The position numbers and the translations under genes are program-made. Under the pieces are notes generated by a model that had not been told where the DNA came from, searched no databases, and was given only the letters and a program-made list of their open reading frames with translations. Of a DNA stretch of 64,000 bases, positions 22,526 to 36,714 are shown one piece after another. The stretch comes from Oscheius sp. JU75. Lineage: Eukaryota; Nematoda; Chromadorea; Rhabditida; Rhabditidae. Numbering within the stretch: the first letter of the stretch is position 1; every line of letters starts with the position of its first letter. The stretch covers positions 8,970,501 to 9,034,500 of the forward strand of contig JASJZC010000006.1 in NCBI GenBank assembly GCA_037178855.1, read 5' to 3'.

Positions 22526-25281
22526 CTACAACTTGGACCGTCCTTCCTTCATCATCGGACCGAGATAGTGCTCAAAAGTCGGGAGGACTTCTTTCTTGTT
22601 CAGTTGACTCTGCTGGGCCCATTCCAGGAGAGCCGGGTAGACGTTTCCGTCTCGACGTCCGAGAACCGAATGGAGCTCCCGGTCACAGAAATCCCAGCTG
22701 TCCACTAGACTGACAGCATTGGGACGAAGTTTCTCCAGGGTACGGTAAATTCCCTCTCTGACACCATCGATTTGGCTGTCTGACATGAATCTTCCCTACA
22801 ATGATCTTCTTTTCAGAAGTTGAAATTGTCCCTCCCTCTCTCTCTCTCTCTTCCTATCCTTCATGTCTCTATGTCCTCTCTGACTCTAGGTTTCTCTGTT
22901 TATCTGTCTCACTGTCTCTTACCTTCAGGAAGTCTCCCTGAGCATGAGCAATGATATCAAACGCATACAGCCTGGTCAGATCGGTCAGGGGTCCTCTCAG
23001 TGTGACATCATCACACGTAGCGACTTTTTTCAAGAAATTTTTCACCAAATAGAGTCGAACATGGGCTCTCGAGGCCCTGCACAGTTCAATGGAACTCCTG
23101 TTCCAGGCTTCTTCGTTGCTCGTCTCTCTCTGATGTCGCTTCAGAATCTCATATGCCCGGAAGACTTGTCTCCTCGCGACGTGCTCGAAATCGTGAACAA
23201 TATCGGCATCGCTATAGCTGTTCCAGGTCGTGAACTTGCTGTGCCCGAGCCCAGTCTGTCCGATGTAGCCACAGATGTCTGCCAAGGTGCCCTTGCCGTT
23301 TCGAACCTCTTCGGCTGCTTTGATCAGACTGCGGGCTACTTGCAGCAGCATGACTATATTCTCACCTAGATTTTGGATTGACAGTGTAAGAAAGCATGTC
23401 ATACCCTCGTAGGTACAACCACCGACGGCGTAACTGTAAATCTCGGGGAAGGCAGAGGCTTGAGAGTAGCCATGACCACCGCAGGCGAGACGACATTGCT
23501 CGATTCCCTGGAATGGGTGACTCAAAAATTAGACAGAGAAACAGAAATACAGGGATACACAGAGAGACAGAGACATGGGAAAGTATCGAACCTGGGCAGT
23601 TTCCCACGAGACGATCGACTTCAGTCCGGAGCTGAGAGCATGGATTTCTGGTAGAAGATCGATGTTTCCTTGGGACAGCTCCTCTGTCAGCTGAAAAAGG
23701 TCTCACTGTCCCTCTGTGTCTTTGCGTACTCACTCTCATATACAGATCCCTGATCTCATAAGCAGCAAACATGAATGCGAATGCTCTGGCCAACTGGGGC
23801 AGTAGACGGAACTGCTGGGTCTGGTAGTCGAGGATCTGGACCTCGCCCTTTCTGGAAATTTCTTCGTCTTCCAATTTTTTGCTCTCTCACCCCGGCTCCT
23901 TCTCTCCCTGTCTCCGGATAGCTGAGTATCTAATGGCGATCGTTGCTGCCGCTGCAAGCTGCGTGGCCTGGTCCTTGATCATGATGGATCTCACGAAGAC
24001 CATGGTGCCGTAGCCCAACTTCGAGTGTTTTGGCGCGACGTAGGTTCCATCCGGCTCTATCTAAAATGAAAGTTCTATCAGCTCAAAAACTCGCCCTACC
24101 CTAGCATTCCGCATCAACATATTCCGTCTCGGGATACGGTACTTGTCGAAGAGCAGGAAGCCATTGTCGCTTCCATTGATTCCCAGCTTCGGCCCAATGT
24201 CTCCGACCCGAACTCCCGGCATCGGCTGGTGTGTGTCGATGTCTCGGAGCTGCACAAAGAAGGCATGAGGTCCCTTGGCTTGTCCCTTCGTGTACAGATT
24301 GGCAACGACTACGGCATGGTTCGAGCTCTTTCCAAGAGCTCCGGGCCACCACTAAAACCATTTGTCTGTGAAATAGGTAGTCCTTTAAAATTTCGTTTCG
24401 TACCTCTTTGAAAAGTCAAAAGGTGGCACGAAGAAACTTTAAAAAAACCAAAATGTTTCGACCACGGCAGGATTCGAACCTACAATCTTCTGCTCCGTAG
24501 GCAGACGCGTTATCCATTGCGCCACGCGGCCATGCTTTACTGTCAAAACAGTAGTCTCCCTAATTCCAGCCTCGACTTAAGGTGGGAGTACCGGCATTTT
24601 CTGTCTCTTTCTCTGTCTCTCTATCGCTCTCTCTTTCTCTTTCTGTCTCTCCATGTCTGAATTTCCGTTTCTGTCTCTCTGTTCTTCGTCTAACCCTCTG
24701 TTTCTCTGCCTCGCTGAACCAACCTTAGCTGCAGTGATAGTTGGCGAGTGCAATACAAACTCTTCCGTCTTCGGGTCATAAGTCGCCGTCGTCTCGAGCT
24801 TGCTCAAATTCGTGCCATGTCCCAGTTCCGTCTGTGCATACGTTCCCACAATGCCTCTCGCCACCACCAGCCCTAACCATTCGTCCATCTGCTCATCATC
24901 AGCCTGTCCCTGGATCGTGGGCAAAAACATGACATAGTGCAGACTGAGTGCATGCAGATCCCGTCCCATGATGAGCGACTGGTAGAACATGCCCTCCCCG
25001 AAAAAGTCTCCTCCGTCGATGGCATCCGTGTTGTCGGTCATCGCCACAGCTTTCCGTGCCTGATTGTCATGTCTCTCCTCGCGACTCATGAATTCCATCG
25101 GGATTGGGTCGTTGAACTCGGACTTCGATTCGACGAAGGCCCGAATCTCGCGCCTCCTCTGGACAATATCTTCGCCTCCGTGGACGAAGGCTGACATCTT
25201 CTCGATATTGAAGGTCCCGGCACGGCGTTCTTTTGTGATGTCCGGGTTATCTCCGGCTCGGATCAAAGCGTTGACGACCAT
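22526..25281 (-). CDS. ACOX1: Peroxisomal acyl-CoA oxidase
   Basis: Eight exons: 24724-25281, 24100-24351, 23891-24060, 23734-23851, 23592-23690, 23405-23507, 22923-23365, 22526-22795; 670 aa, the usual length. The enzyme is an FAD flavoprotein that makes the first, H2O2-producing oxidation of peroxisomal beta-oxidation. Visible family blocks: [69 protein letters not shown] with the catalytic glutamate, LVDSWDF and [15 protein letters not shown]. It ends SKL, a type 1 peroxisomal targeting signal. TACTTCTTCAG lies 2 nt before the start. The 372-nt second intron contains a complete tRNA-Arg gene. Confidence 0.95.
24459..24531 (-). tRNA. tRNA-Arg(ACG), nested in an ACOX intron
   Basis: Minus strand, 73 nt. 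The acceptor stem GGCCGCG pairs with CGTGGTC. A box TGGCGCAATGGATAACG, anticodon stem TCTGC/GCAGA around loop CTACGGA (anticodon ACG), and B box GGTTCGAATCC are all present. Discriminator base G. No intron. All stems look intact, unlike the many tRNA-like repeats elsewhere in the window. Confidence 0.9.
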
Positions 25282-26337
25282 TTCTGAAGAAGTAGAGGGT
25301 AGTACAGGTAGTGAGAGAACAGGGGGAGAGGTCAAGTGATCACCTGATAAGAGAAGAAAGGAGTGGAAGTGTTCATCCTCAAATGACCCGCAGGTTCACC
25401 TCGGAATCCTTTGAGATCCTCTACCTTTACAATTTGCAAGAGGTGTCTGTCCGTACCACATATCTCTCTACTACTAAAGTGCAATGGTGTCTGTTCGAGC
25501 ATCATCATGAGCAAGAAGCTGGCAAGACATGGCATGTCAAGGATTTAGATGACAAGACAGCTGTGAGAAAACCTGGGAACAAGCGGCGCAGCCGCCTGTT
25601 CTCATTCCGAATCGAAACAAAAGGGCGGCGGAGACGGCTGGTCTGACATAAATCTTGACAAAGTGTCTGTGGACTTTCTGTCAAGTGTTAGCGCGCTCTC
25701 ATCAAATTTTTGCTATTTCACTCCCGATAGTCTCCTACAAAAACCTTAAGTCTAGACACAATGTAATTCTACGAATTTCGACAAAAAGTGAACAATATTG
25801 CTGAGAGAGGTTAACCAGATCGACAAAAGGGGACAGGAGCCGGACAGCTCAGAGAAATGAGGTACTTTCAAAACTTATTGTTCACTTTTTGTTCGGTTGG
25901 ATGGCACAGGGGAAGGTCAAGTCCCTTTAGTGGAAACCCCTAGTAAAAAATAGCCATCAAGGACCAAAGTTTAGCCGGGATGTTTCTCGGATGAAGAGCA
26001 ATATACGCCAGGTCGGCTCGTGAAACTCTATTGAATTCAAAAATGAGAAAAGGTAGTCGAGCCACAAAGAAAACAAAGGAGACGACTGGCCACTATCCAC
26101 CAGCCTTGCAGTCTATCGCTCAAAATAGACTAGACTATGCCGGCCACAATCACAACCCGTAAGTGTAGTCTAGCCCCCCTCACCCCAAGCAAAGACAGGG
26201 TACAAAGTATTCTCGTTTTATTAGCTTTTCTGCTGAAAAATGTAACAAATTAACAAAAGTTAACGACTAGAGAGATAACAACAAAAATTGATTGGAGGCT
26301 GCGCCACCGGAGGGATCGATAAGAACCGGAATCGGCC
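25282..26337. other. Intergenic, no gene seen
   Basis: About 1 kb between the ACOX start and the MTERF3 stop. No exon is supported; an open frame at 25311-25646 has no family resemblance. Confidence 0.4.
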
Positions 26338-29300
26338 TTAGTGACTTCGAAGGAATTTATCGTAGACTACCAGATACGATTTGGCGGCTTTTGAGGCGAA
26401 ATGAGCATCTTTCGGATGGAGCAGATCGGCCATGCTGACGTATTCGATGGGCTCGTTGCTGTCGCTATCCTGAGGAGGCACCTTGTGCTCCTGACCCTCA
26501 TAATGGGCTCGGCCCAACTTGCGCAGAAATTCGTGTCTATAATCAGAGATTTTATGACTTGAAAGAACGAATTCTTGTACATCGTGAGACACATTTTGAG
26601 CGTAATTTAAAATTTGTATTTCGTTGGATTCAATCCAAAAGTCCAACGAGGAACAGTAAATAACCCTGCATTTTTGTGCAAACTGGTCCTGCCACGAACG
26701 AGCCCTTGCTTACAGGAAAATCTCGGAAACTGACCTATTTTTCAGGCTGCTAATGGAGCAGCGAAGCAGGAACGGCGTTCGTGATATCACGGCATTTGGG
26801 AGCTGCATGACCCGCGAGGCGTACATGTAGTTGTTCTGGACGTAGCGGGGGTCTGAAACAGGCCAATTCAGTGACGTTTTCGGCCAAGTATACCCATCAT
26901 GAAGACGCGAGGATCATCCAGCAGTATCCGCTTGATTTCGTACATCGTGAATTGACATTCCTTGTTTAGGAAGTCAAAGATGCGCTGAAAACATTGTGAT
27001 CTTATGGCTCGAGTAAATGATGGACAAGCGCCTGCAATCGCCACTCTAACCAAACAACCCGGATTCCACCAGCCCGTGGGAAATTAATTATTTTTGTAAA
27101 CAGATATCAACAGATTTCTGCCATGTCAGTGCTAGGCAGGGATGGGAATCGCGCAACTCGGCAAAATCAAAAGGGGGATCCCTTTTGTCAGATCCAAAAG
27201 CAGGCGTGGAAGGTAGAGAATCGAGCAAGTCGCGTAAAAAAATCTAGTTTAAAATGTCCTCGCGTCTCTGTCTGTCTGTCTGAAGCCAATATTGCCAATC
27301 AACACTAATTGTTGGCAAGTCAAGCCAAATCGAGTCAGTTTGGGAGATAGCTTCGTAGCGGAAATGTTGTTCCTGTCACGGTACCTCGATTGAAGGGAAT
27401 GCGGACAGGTTGAAGTGGGAGGAAAGGGTCACGACAGTTGGACAGAAGGAAGTGGAAATCCAGCAGTTTTGGGAATGAGGCTTTATTTTGAGCCCCAAGG
27501 GGCGTTAGCATCCCTTGTATTTTAAAATGTCCTCGCGTCTGTCTGTGTGTCTGTCTGAAGCCAATATTGCCAATTAGTGTGCATACTAATTGTTTGCAAG
27601 TCAAGGCAAATCGAGTTAGTTCGGGTAGTAGCTTCGTTGGGAGGACGTTGCTCCTGTCACGGCACCTCGATTGGAGGGAATGCGGACAGGTTGAAGTAAG
27701 GGCAGCGAAGCCGTCTCCGACAGCCAGTTTCCCGTCAAAATCCTACCTTCAACGGGCCGAGACCGAACATAATAACCCTCGGCTCCTTCGTGATCACATA
27801 ACGAACGTCGTTGCCTTTGAGCTGGAACTGCTTCTGTAACCATCCGAGCCGGGCATCCATCGTTTGCACATCCGTATTGATCCAATATCGGAATTCCTTC
27901 ACAATTTTGGTGATCTGCTCCGGCTTGAACTTGTGAACTTCGAGGTAATTGACCCGGGCCTGCAATACTTTCACTTTTGTGCTATTGAAAAAGTTACCTG
28001 CATATCCTTGAGATCCTGTAGCAAAAAGAACGGGTTGCGGGTGATGTAATCGCCTATATCTTCAGGCTCGAAGCCAATGGAAATTAGCCATTGTAACTTA
28101 AACAAGATTGAATTGGCAAAAAAAAAGGGGGAAAGGGGTTTGGAACTTTAGAGGACCACAGAAGTTTAGGCCAAGGCTCTAAGTTTGCCCTCGCCCACTC
28201 AACAGTACCGTATAGCGACAGTAGGAACATGCGCACCAATCCTTAGACGTAGGCCACGGCGTGTTATGCGCGTCGCCACTTTTTCAAACCGGGCGCAAAT
28301 GCCGCTCGTTTTCTTATGTACAGTACCTTACAAAAAACATGGTTTAAACCGGTTTTGGCACAGGGTACCGTATATCTCACATTTATTTAAAAAGCGGCTG
28401 GAGAACTAATTTTGAATTCCCGCCCTCGAAATAGGAAATTGGCGCGAGAAAAAGTGGCGACGCCTTTGGCATGCGCGTAACACGCCGTGAGGCGACTATT
28501 CGCAGCCAGTTTCGATCAAAATACGAAGTTCCAGACTTCCAATTAAGCTTGAGATTTCGCCACAAACGAAAATATTCAATTTGGATCATTCCTGTTTCTT
28601 CTACTAGTGCTCCCAAGTATCGTATGCAAAGGTAACCACTTTTCTGCAGCTCGGGGATCGAACCCGACTCCACTGTATCCGTAATCAAAGCGCTAATCGT
28701 CTGAGCTATATGGCAAAGTTCGCTACTGTCGTTCGGAACGTACATAAATTGATGCTATGAACCGACGATGGCCCAGGAGGGCTATGGCAAATGATAGAAA
28801 TCTACCTTCGGCTTGATGTCCTTTTCCTGATCCAGTCTGAGAAGAAATTTGCCGCAGTTTGTATTTGTATCAATCTAAAAAAAAGTATGACAAAGTTTAA
28901 AAAAAAATGCTTACCTCGAATAAGTTGACGCCTAAATCGACTAACGTCTGCAAATGAGGCATCGTGTTGACGTAGGGGACTATGGAGCGAGAATAGATTG
29001 GCGGAGCGGATTTTTCCGGCTCGTAGGGATGCGGATTATCACTGGAATACGACAGGAAATATATCGAAAATTCCCTAAAACTAACGGGGAAGGTGGCTTG
29101 GAGAGATCCGAATGGTCTAGCTCGCCCTCGTCGTAGATGATTCGTCGAAATCGCACCTTTCCCGTTTTCTTCTTGAGCTCAATGTCCTCGGGAGTCATTT
29201 TAGGGACTGGGAGTACCTAAAAGAGCCGTATACCGTATTTCTTCTAATATAAGCACCTCCATACGTAAGAAATACGCACTTACATACTGTATGTATTCGC

Positions 29301-30261
29301 GTTCTTCATATTTGTACGTGTTCGCGTTTTTCGGTGTCAAAACGGCTTTTCCTGACTCTGATGTTTTGCAAAGTTGTAGCCCTTGTTTTGCTTTACAACT
29401 TTGCTCTCACTCACGGGGATCGAATCCGGGCGGTTTAGCTCGAGATGGCGCCTCTTAGCAATACACTACCTGTTTCAATGAAACTTTGAACTTTGGGAAG
29501 CTACCATCATCACAGTTAGACAGCTCTAACAGGGAAAGTGTTTGAATCATTTTTGTTTCTTCTACCTAGGCGTTTTTTTAAAGGAACGCGACAAGGAAAA
29601 GAAACAAGAATAATCGCATAGCGAAAACGGAGGTAACACAGAATTATAATTTTTGCTGTTCTGTAGTGAAGTCCGATTTTTGATATCTGGAGTACGATAC
29701 AAACACTTCACTAATAAGGTCTCGACTACTTGGAGACCGAAGCCCCGTATATATGAGTCTATTCTTGCTTAGCCTGCCTCCAAGCCCTTAGTGTTGAGGA
29801 TCGGCCACAGGCACGCGAATACCGTTGCGCATCGAAAGATAGAGGTTAGCCCAAGCCCTCACCTTCTCGCCGCTCTTCACCGGCGTCATCTCGCCCAAAA
29901 TCCTCATCATTTCTTCTGCACTCTCTGCGTAGAATTGCTCCTCTTGATCGGCTACGGTCTGCAGCTCTCGGCTGTCCAGTCTCCCCGCTGGTCTCTCCTC
30001 CTTTTTCAGAGCCAGGCTTTTCGACTTCCATCGTTTTATCCGCTGCCGCGTCACCTGGATCTCGTCTGGCTCTGTTCGACTCGTCGACGGGCTCGCCGCA
30101 TCCGAATAGCAGGCAACACATCGCGCGAGGCTGTCGGCAGCTCGTTGCCGGAATAACCGAATCATTCTAGGAACTATTTTCGTCTTTTTTTGCTTTAAAG
30201 AGCTAACATTACGGGTAAACGCACTTTTGAATTGGAAAAGCTTGCATGCCATTTTCTGCAT
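26338..30261 (-). CDS. MTERF3: Mitochondrial transcription termination factor family protein 3
   Basis: Exons, 5' to 3': 29863-30261 (probable), about 29101-29218, 28923-29056 (boundaries approximate), 28806-28874, 27998-28096, 27747-27959, 26894-26984, 26735-26852, 26338-26536. The mTERF helical repeats are readable: LVDLGVNLFEID, WLISIGFEPEDIGDYITRNP, VNYLEVHKFKPEQITKIVKEF, VRYVITKEPRVIMFGLGPLK and CQFTMYEIKRILLDDPRVFM. The C-terminus HEFLRKLGRAHYEGQ ... AKSYLVVYDKFLRSH matches MTERF3 (LGRAQYDP ... FLKTL). The protein acts on mitochondrial ribosome biogenesis and mtDNA transcription. The first exon has a mitochondrial-type N-terminus; joining its GAGAAG|GTGAGG to 29218 keeps frame, but reading on gives a separate 157-aa frame that stops at 29788. 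The start could be 30261 or 30252. Confidence 0.8.
27253..27697. repeat. Direct duplication in MTERF3 intron
   Basis: 27253-27420 and 27526-27697 are two copies, about 273 bp apart, of the same sequence: AAATGTCCTCGCGTCTGTCTGTCTG, GAAGCCAATATTGCCAAT, TTGCAAGTCAAG.CAAATCGAG, then ACCTCGATTG.AGGGAATGCGGACAGGTTGAAG. They share most positions by eye. Confidence 0.8.
28247..28495. repeat. Foldback (MITE-like) element in MTERF3 intron
   Basis: The left arm GGCCACGGCGTGTTATGCGCGTCGCCACTTTTT (28247-28280) is inverted on the right as AAAAAGTGGCGACGCC ... GCGCGTAACACGCCGTGAGGC (about 28450-28495). Arms of about 35-45 bp flank some 170 bp. Confidence 0.7.
28645..28718 (-). repeat. tRNA-like element in MTERF3 intron
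   Basis: Minus strand: TATAGCTCAGACGATTAGCGC and GGGTTCGATCCCCGAGC. A and B boxes are good but the anticodon stem is broken. Subfamily of 15835-15897 and 60236-60305. Confidence 0.6.
29361..29523 (-). repeat. PAL-1 copy 8 fused to a SINE-like element
   Basis: 29361-29404 is a shortened PAL-1 palindrome. 29411-29471 is a minus-strand tRNA-like unit (GTATTGCTAAGAGGCGCCATC ... GATTCGATCCCCGTG), and 29506-29523 is the tail CATCATCACAGTTAGACAG. Two repeat families abut inside one intron of MTERF3. Confidence 0.65.
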
Positions 30262-30289
30262 TTGTCGGCGCCCTGAATCATTTTCAATT

Positions 30290-30595
30290 TTTTCTAGATG
30301 TGATATATCGATTCTGTATCAAATTCTGCTTTAGATCGGTCTACTTTGACAGAAAAAAAATCGCCGAGAAAACGCTGTTCTAAAGGCTATTTTCTGCTTC
30401 TTCCCGACTTTTTTTTTCAGTAAAAGTAGACGGATGTGAAGTAGATTCTCACGCTGAGCCGTTTAATCACACCTAGAAATCAAACAAAACTGCAAGGCAC
30501 CGAAAAATGCGAAAAACAAGCAGAAAAGTCTTCAATGTTTCCGAGAAAAAGTCAAATTCAAAAATGCGCGTAGTTTTCTTGTAATGTTCTTGTTT
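30290..30595. repeat. MITE-like element between MTERF3 and TOM22
   Basis: Shares ordered words with the foldback at 43045-43362: TAAAAGTAGACG, TTAATCACACCTAGAAAT, GCAAGGCACCGAAAAATGC, AAATTCAAAAATGCGCG. Confidence 0.55.
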
Positions 30596-30772
30596 TTCTG
30601 GAAACTGGTAAAAGATAGGATAGCACCAATAACACCGAAAAAACGCGGACCAAAGATGGTTGTATTCGAAAATCGGCAACAATCGGATAACAAAAAAGTG
30701 CGTCTAAAGTCACAACTAACAAATTGACCTAGGCTAGGGGATCATAGGTAGAATGAGGGAAAGGGAGGAGAT

Positions 30773-31362
30773 TTATTGCTGTTTTGCGGCCTGGACGGCA
30801 GCTCCGGGTCCGAGGAGCATCTGACGCTGTTGGGCGACCTGCTGCTTTTGCAAGTCGCTCATCTCCTTCACGATCTGAATTTGAAAATTCTTTTAGCGAG
30901 AAAGAGGGAAAGACTTACAACATACGGGAGGGCCATGATGGCGAAAGACGTGCAGCCAACCCAGACTCCGTTGCGAGCAAGCCACCACTGAAAATCCGCT
31001 CGTTTTGCAACCTTTTTTGAGCCTCCAGCCCATAAGTTATGAAAGATTCTGAATGGCCGACTGGTGAGAGCATCGGCCTGTCACTATAGAGGTTTAAGGT
31101 TCGGATCCTCTCAACGCTGTTTGATCGGACATGCGGAAAAAAAGGATTTTTTTTTACCATACGTCATATTTGAGTGACAAATTTGTAAAAAAGAAAAACT
31201 CACAGCATTTTGAACCAGACTAACGGAAAGATTGACAGAGGTGCTGGCAGCCTTGCGCACCGGCTGCGGGAACATCTCTCCGAGGCCGACGACGCGCTCC
31301 CAGACAGTCTCCTCGAGCTCCTCGTCCGGAACGTCATCCCAATGGTCACGGACCATCTCCAT
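30773..31362 (-). CDS. TOMM22: Mitochondrial import receptor subunit TOM22
   Basis: Three exons: 31204-31362, 30919-30987, 30773-30874; 109 aa. It is the central receptor of the TOM complex in the outer mitochondrial membrane. The acidic N-terminus MEMVRDHWDDVPDEELEETVWER is followed by ERVVGLGEMFP and SVNLSVSLVQNA, then WWLARNGVWVGCTSFAIMALPYV as the single membrane anchor, and a short Gln-rich tail (DLQKQQVAQQRQMLLGP), as in animal TOM22. CTTTTACAG lies 8 nt before the start. The stop codon overlaps an AATAAA signal. Intron 1 (216 nt) holds a tRNA-like element. Confidence 0.93.
31050..31116 (+). repeat. tRNA-like element in TOM22 intron 1
   Basis: TGGCCGACTGGTGAGAGCATC and AAGGTTCGGATCCTC are A- and B-box-like. 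It is degenerate. Confidence 0.5.
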
Positions 31363-31764
31363 TTTTGAGCTGTAAAAGAAGCAATGTAATTACGACGAAA
31401 TACGACAAATTTTACAGCAAGTAACGTGTGAAAATGACAAGAAACTGATTTACATCATGGTACTTCCATAGAGAAGTGATTTAAGTATCCGAAAGCCTTT
31501 TTGGGGGCATAAGAGCATTGCGACAAAACCAAAGAACTTTTTATCTTTTCGGCAAATATTTTATGAAATTTCATTGCGCGAACCAGAGAAGAATTATGCC
31601 GAATATATATTTTTAGAGGGCTGTTCCAGGCCGACGTAATAAAAAGACCCCTCCGATACAATTTATGGACTTCTATAACAGTTCATAGGCTCAAAATCAG
31701 GTTTTCAAAATTGCTCTATATATATTTCGAAAAGTAGTCTATTAAAAAAAAAAAAATTTTTCAA

Positions 31765-32169
31765 ATGGGCCCGCACAAAGATTTTGGCTGCGCCCTTTTC
31801 CAATGCAAAACATCGCAGAAAATACGCAGAAAACGCGTGCCGCACAATTCAAATTATTTCTCGAGCTCAAAGATCGTATCGGCAGATCATTTTTGGATCA
31901 AAAAAAGACTTGAATGGGTAACTATTTCAAAAACACCGAAAGGGCATGGTATTTTGCAGCAGTTTTCACCTGATGTTGGAAAATTCATAGCGTACAAGAA
32001 TAACATCGAAAATTATAATAGAAAAAGGCAGCAATTGATGGAATTGAACCAGTTAAAAACACGAAAAAGAGAGAAGAGAATCGTTTATCACGGGGCTATT
32101 CGGGCTTCAAAAAAAGGTACCAATCAACAACGTATGAAATTCAACAACATGAGTATCCGGAGAATTTGA
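31765..32169 (+). CDS. Hypothetical basic protein, 134 aa
   Basis: A single open frame, Lys/Arg-rich, in an AT-rich stretch between TOM22 and RUVBL1. It starts MGPHKDFGCALFQC and has a probable helical part YNRKRQQLMELNQLKTRKREKR. No family is recognised. No acceptor-like site sits just before the ATG. It may be a genuine small gene, a remnant, or chance. Confidence 0.25.
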   Translation: MGPHKDFGCALFQCKTSQKIRRKRVPHNSNYFSSSKIVSADHFWIKKRLEWVTISKTPKGHGILQQFSPDVGKFIAYKNNIENYNRKRQQLMELNQLKTRKREKRIVYHGAIRASKKGTNQQRMKFNNMSIRRI

Positions 32170-32205
32170 GGGGGAAAGCATATAGTGAACTCGAAATCGA
32201 GAAAT

Positions 32206-35427
<3,222 letters not shown>

Positions 35428-35548
35428 CTAAATTAGCCAAGTTATGATGCTACGGCAATAAAAAGAGCTATGAGATCGATAAACGAGCATTTGGATGGAA
35501 ATTAAAGGGGAAAAAGTAGAAATTTTATGGAACATATAACCAAAAGAT

Positions 35549-36067
35549 CTAATTATCCCGTGTTTGTGAAAGATGCTTGATGATGTCGACCCAGTTATAG
35601 CCTCGTTCACAGCCCGTGCCCTCATTTCGATCCCACATTCGTCTTTTGGCTGCTTTCGTCAACGGCTCCTCTCTTCTCTGCTTCTCCTCCTCTAGTTGCA
35701 GCTCTCCAATTGCGTCAGCCACTGTGGTCTCCCAATTGGCCGTCAGCTCGTCGAGATTCTCTTTGGCGAACTCAATAATGGCAAAAGAACTGGCCATTCC
35801 TTCGTTCTCCTTCGCCACATCGAGCAGACGGTCCCGAATTAACCTCCGGACCTCGTTAGATAGATGTGAGTTGTAGAAAATGTCCATGTTTATGTTTGCA
35901 GACGCGGTGGGATAGTCCTCGGGCCATTCGATCTCGATCAAAAAAGTCTTCTCCGTCCCGACGCCCAGTTTGTACTGCAGTCGGCTATCCGAAACCTTCT
36001 TGTAGTTTTCGTCAATCGAATAGATGGACTCCAGTACTTCCCACTCCATCGTCTGATCTTCGTTCAT
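35549..36067 (-). CDS. RWDD4: RWD domain-containing protein 4
   Basis: Single exon, 172 aa. An N-terminal RWD domain is clear: EWEVLESIYSIDENYK, FLIEIEWPEDYPTASANIN and the helix region LIRDRLLDVAKENEGMASSFAIIEFAKENL. The C-terminal tail KAAKRRMWDRNEGTGCERGYNWVDIIKHLSQT is the RWDD4 signature and separates it from other RWD proteins. The cellular role is poorly known. TTTAG lies 9 nt before the ATG. It is the upstream partner of RUVBL1 (121 bp) and head to head with RAMP4 (358 bp). Confidence 0.92.
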   Translation of the reverse strand: MNEDQTMEWEVLESIYSIDENYKKVSDSRLQYKLGVGTEKTFLIEIEWPEDYPTASANINMDIFYNSHLSNEVRRLIRDRLLDVAKENEGMASSFAIIEFAKENLDELTANWETTVADAIGELQLEEEKQRREEPLTKAAKRRMWDRNEGTGCERGYNWVDIIKHLSQTRDN

Positions 36068-36425
36068 CCTGTGCTGCTAAATGGGACTAATTGGGGCATT
36101 TCGGGAAAAGAAAATAGATAAAAATCGGGCAAGAAAAGGCTGGAAAAAAAGTGATGAAAACTGAAAAATTATTTGAAGAAAAATTTGAAGATCCCGGCAG
36201 TCCTTTAACATGCGGGTCCCGCCACGATAGGTAAAAGCGCGCGGTTTCTTTTGCAGTTTGGACTCGGCTTGTCTTGATGGCTGAACCGATCCGGCCTTTC
36301 TGTCACTTCTGCACGATAAAAGCCTCAGAATTTTTCACATTTTCGCTCTATTTGATTTTCTTTCACTTCCGCAAACTTTTCCTAGCCTCAACAACTTCTA
36401 AATAATGGTTCTTTTTCTCAGAAAA
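36068..36425. promoter_or_regulatory. Divergent promoter region RWDD4 / RAMP4
   Basis: 358 bp between divergent starts. GCGGGTCCCGCCACGA at about 36210 resembles the end of the MITE-like element, so it may be an old insertion. No TATA box is evident. Confidence 0.4.

Positions 36426-36714
<289 letters not shown>

Noticed and set aside
22944-23369. 141-aa plus-strand frame
   Set aside because: Antisense of acyl-CoA oxidase exon 7, which has clear family motifs.
28645-28718. Possible functional tRNA gene
   Set aside because: A and B boxes are good, but acceptor and anticodon stems do not pair; it matches a repeated SINE-like subfamily.
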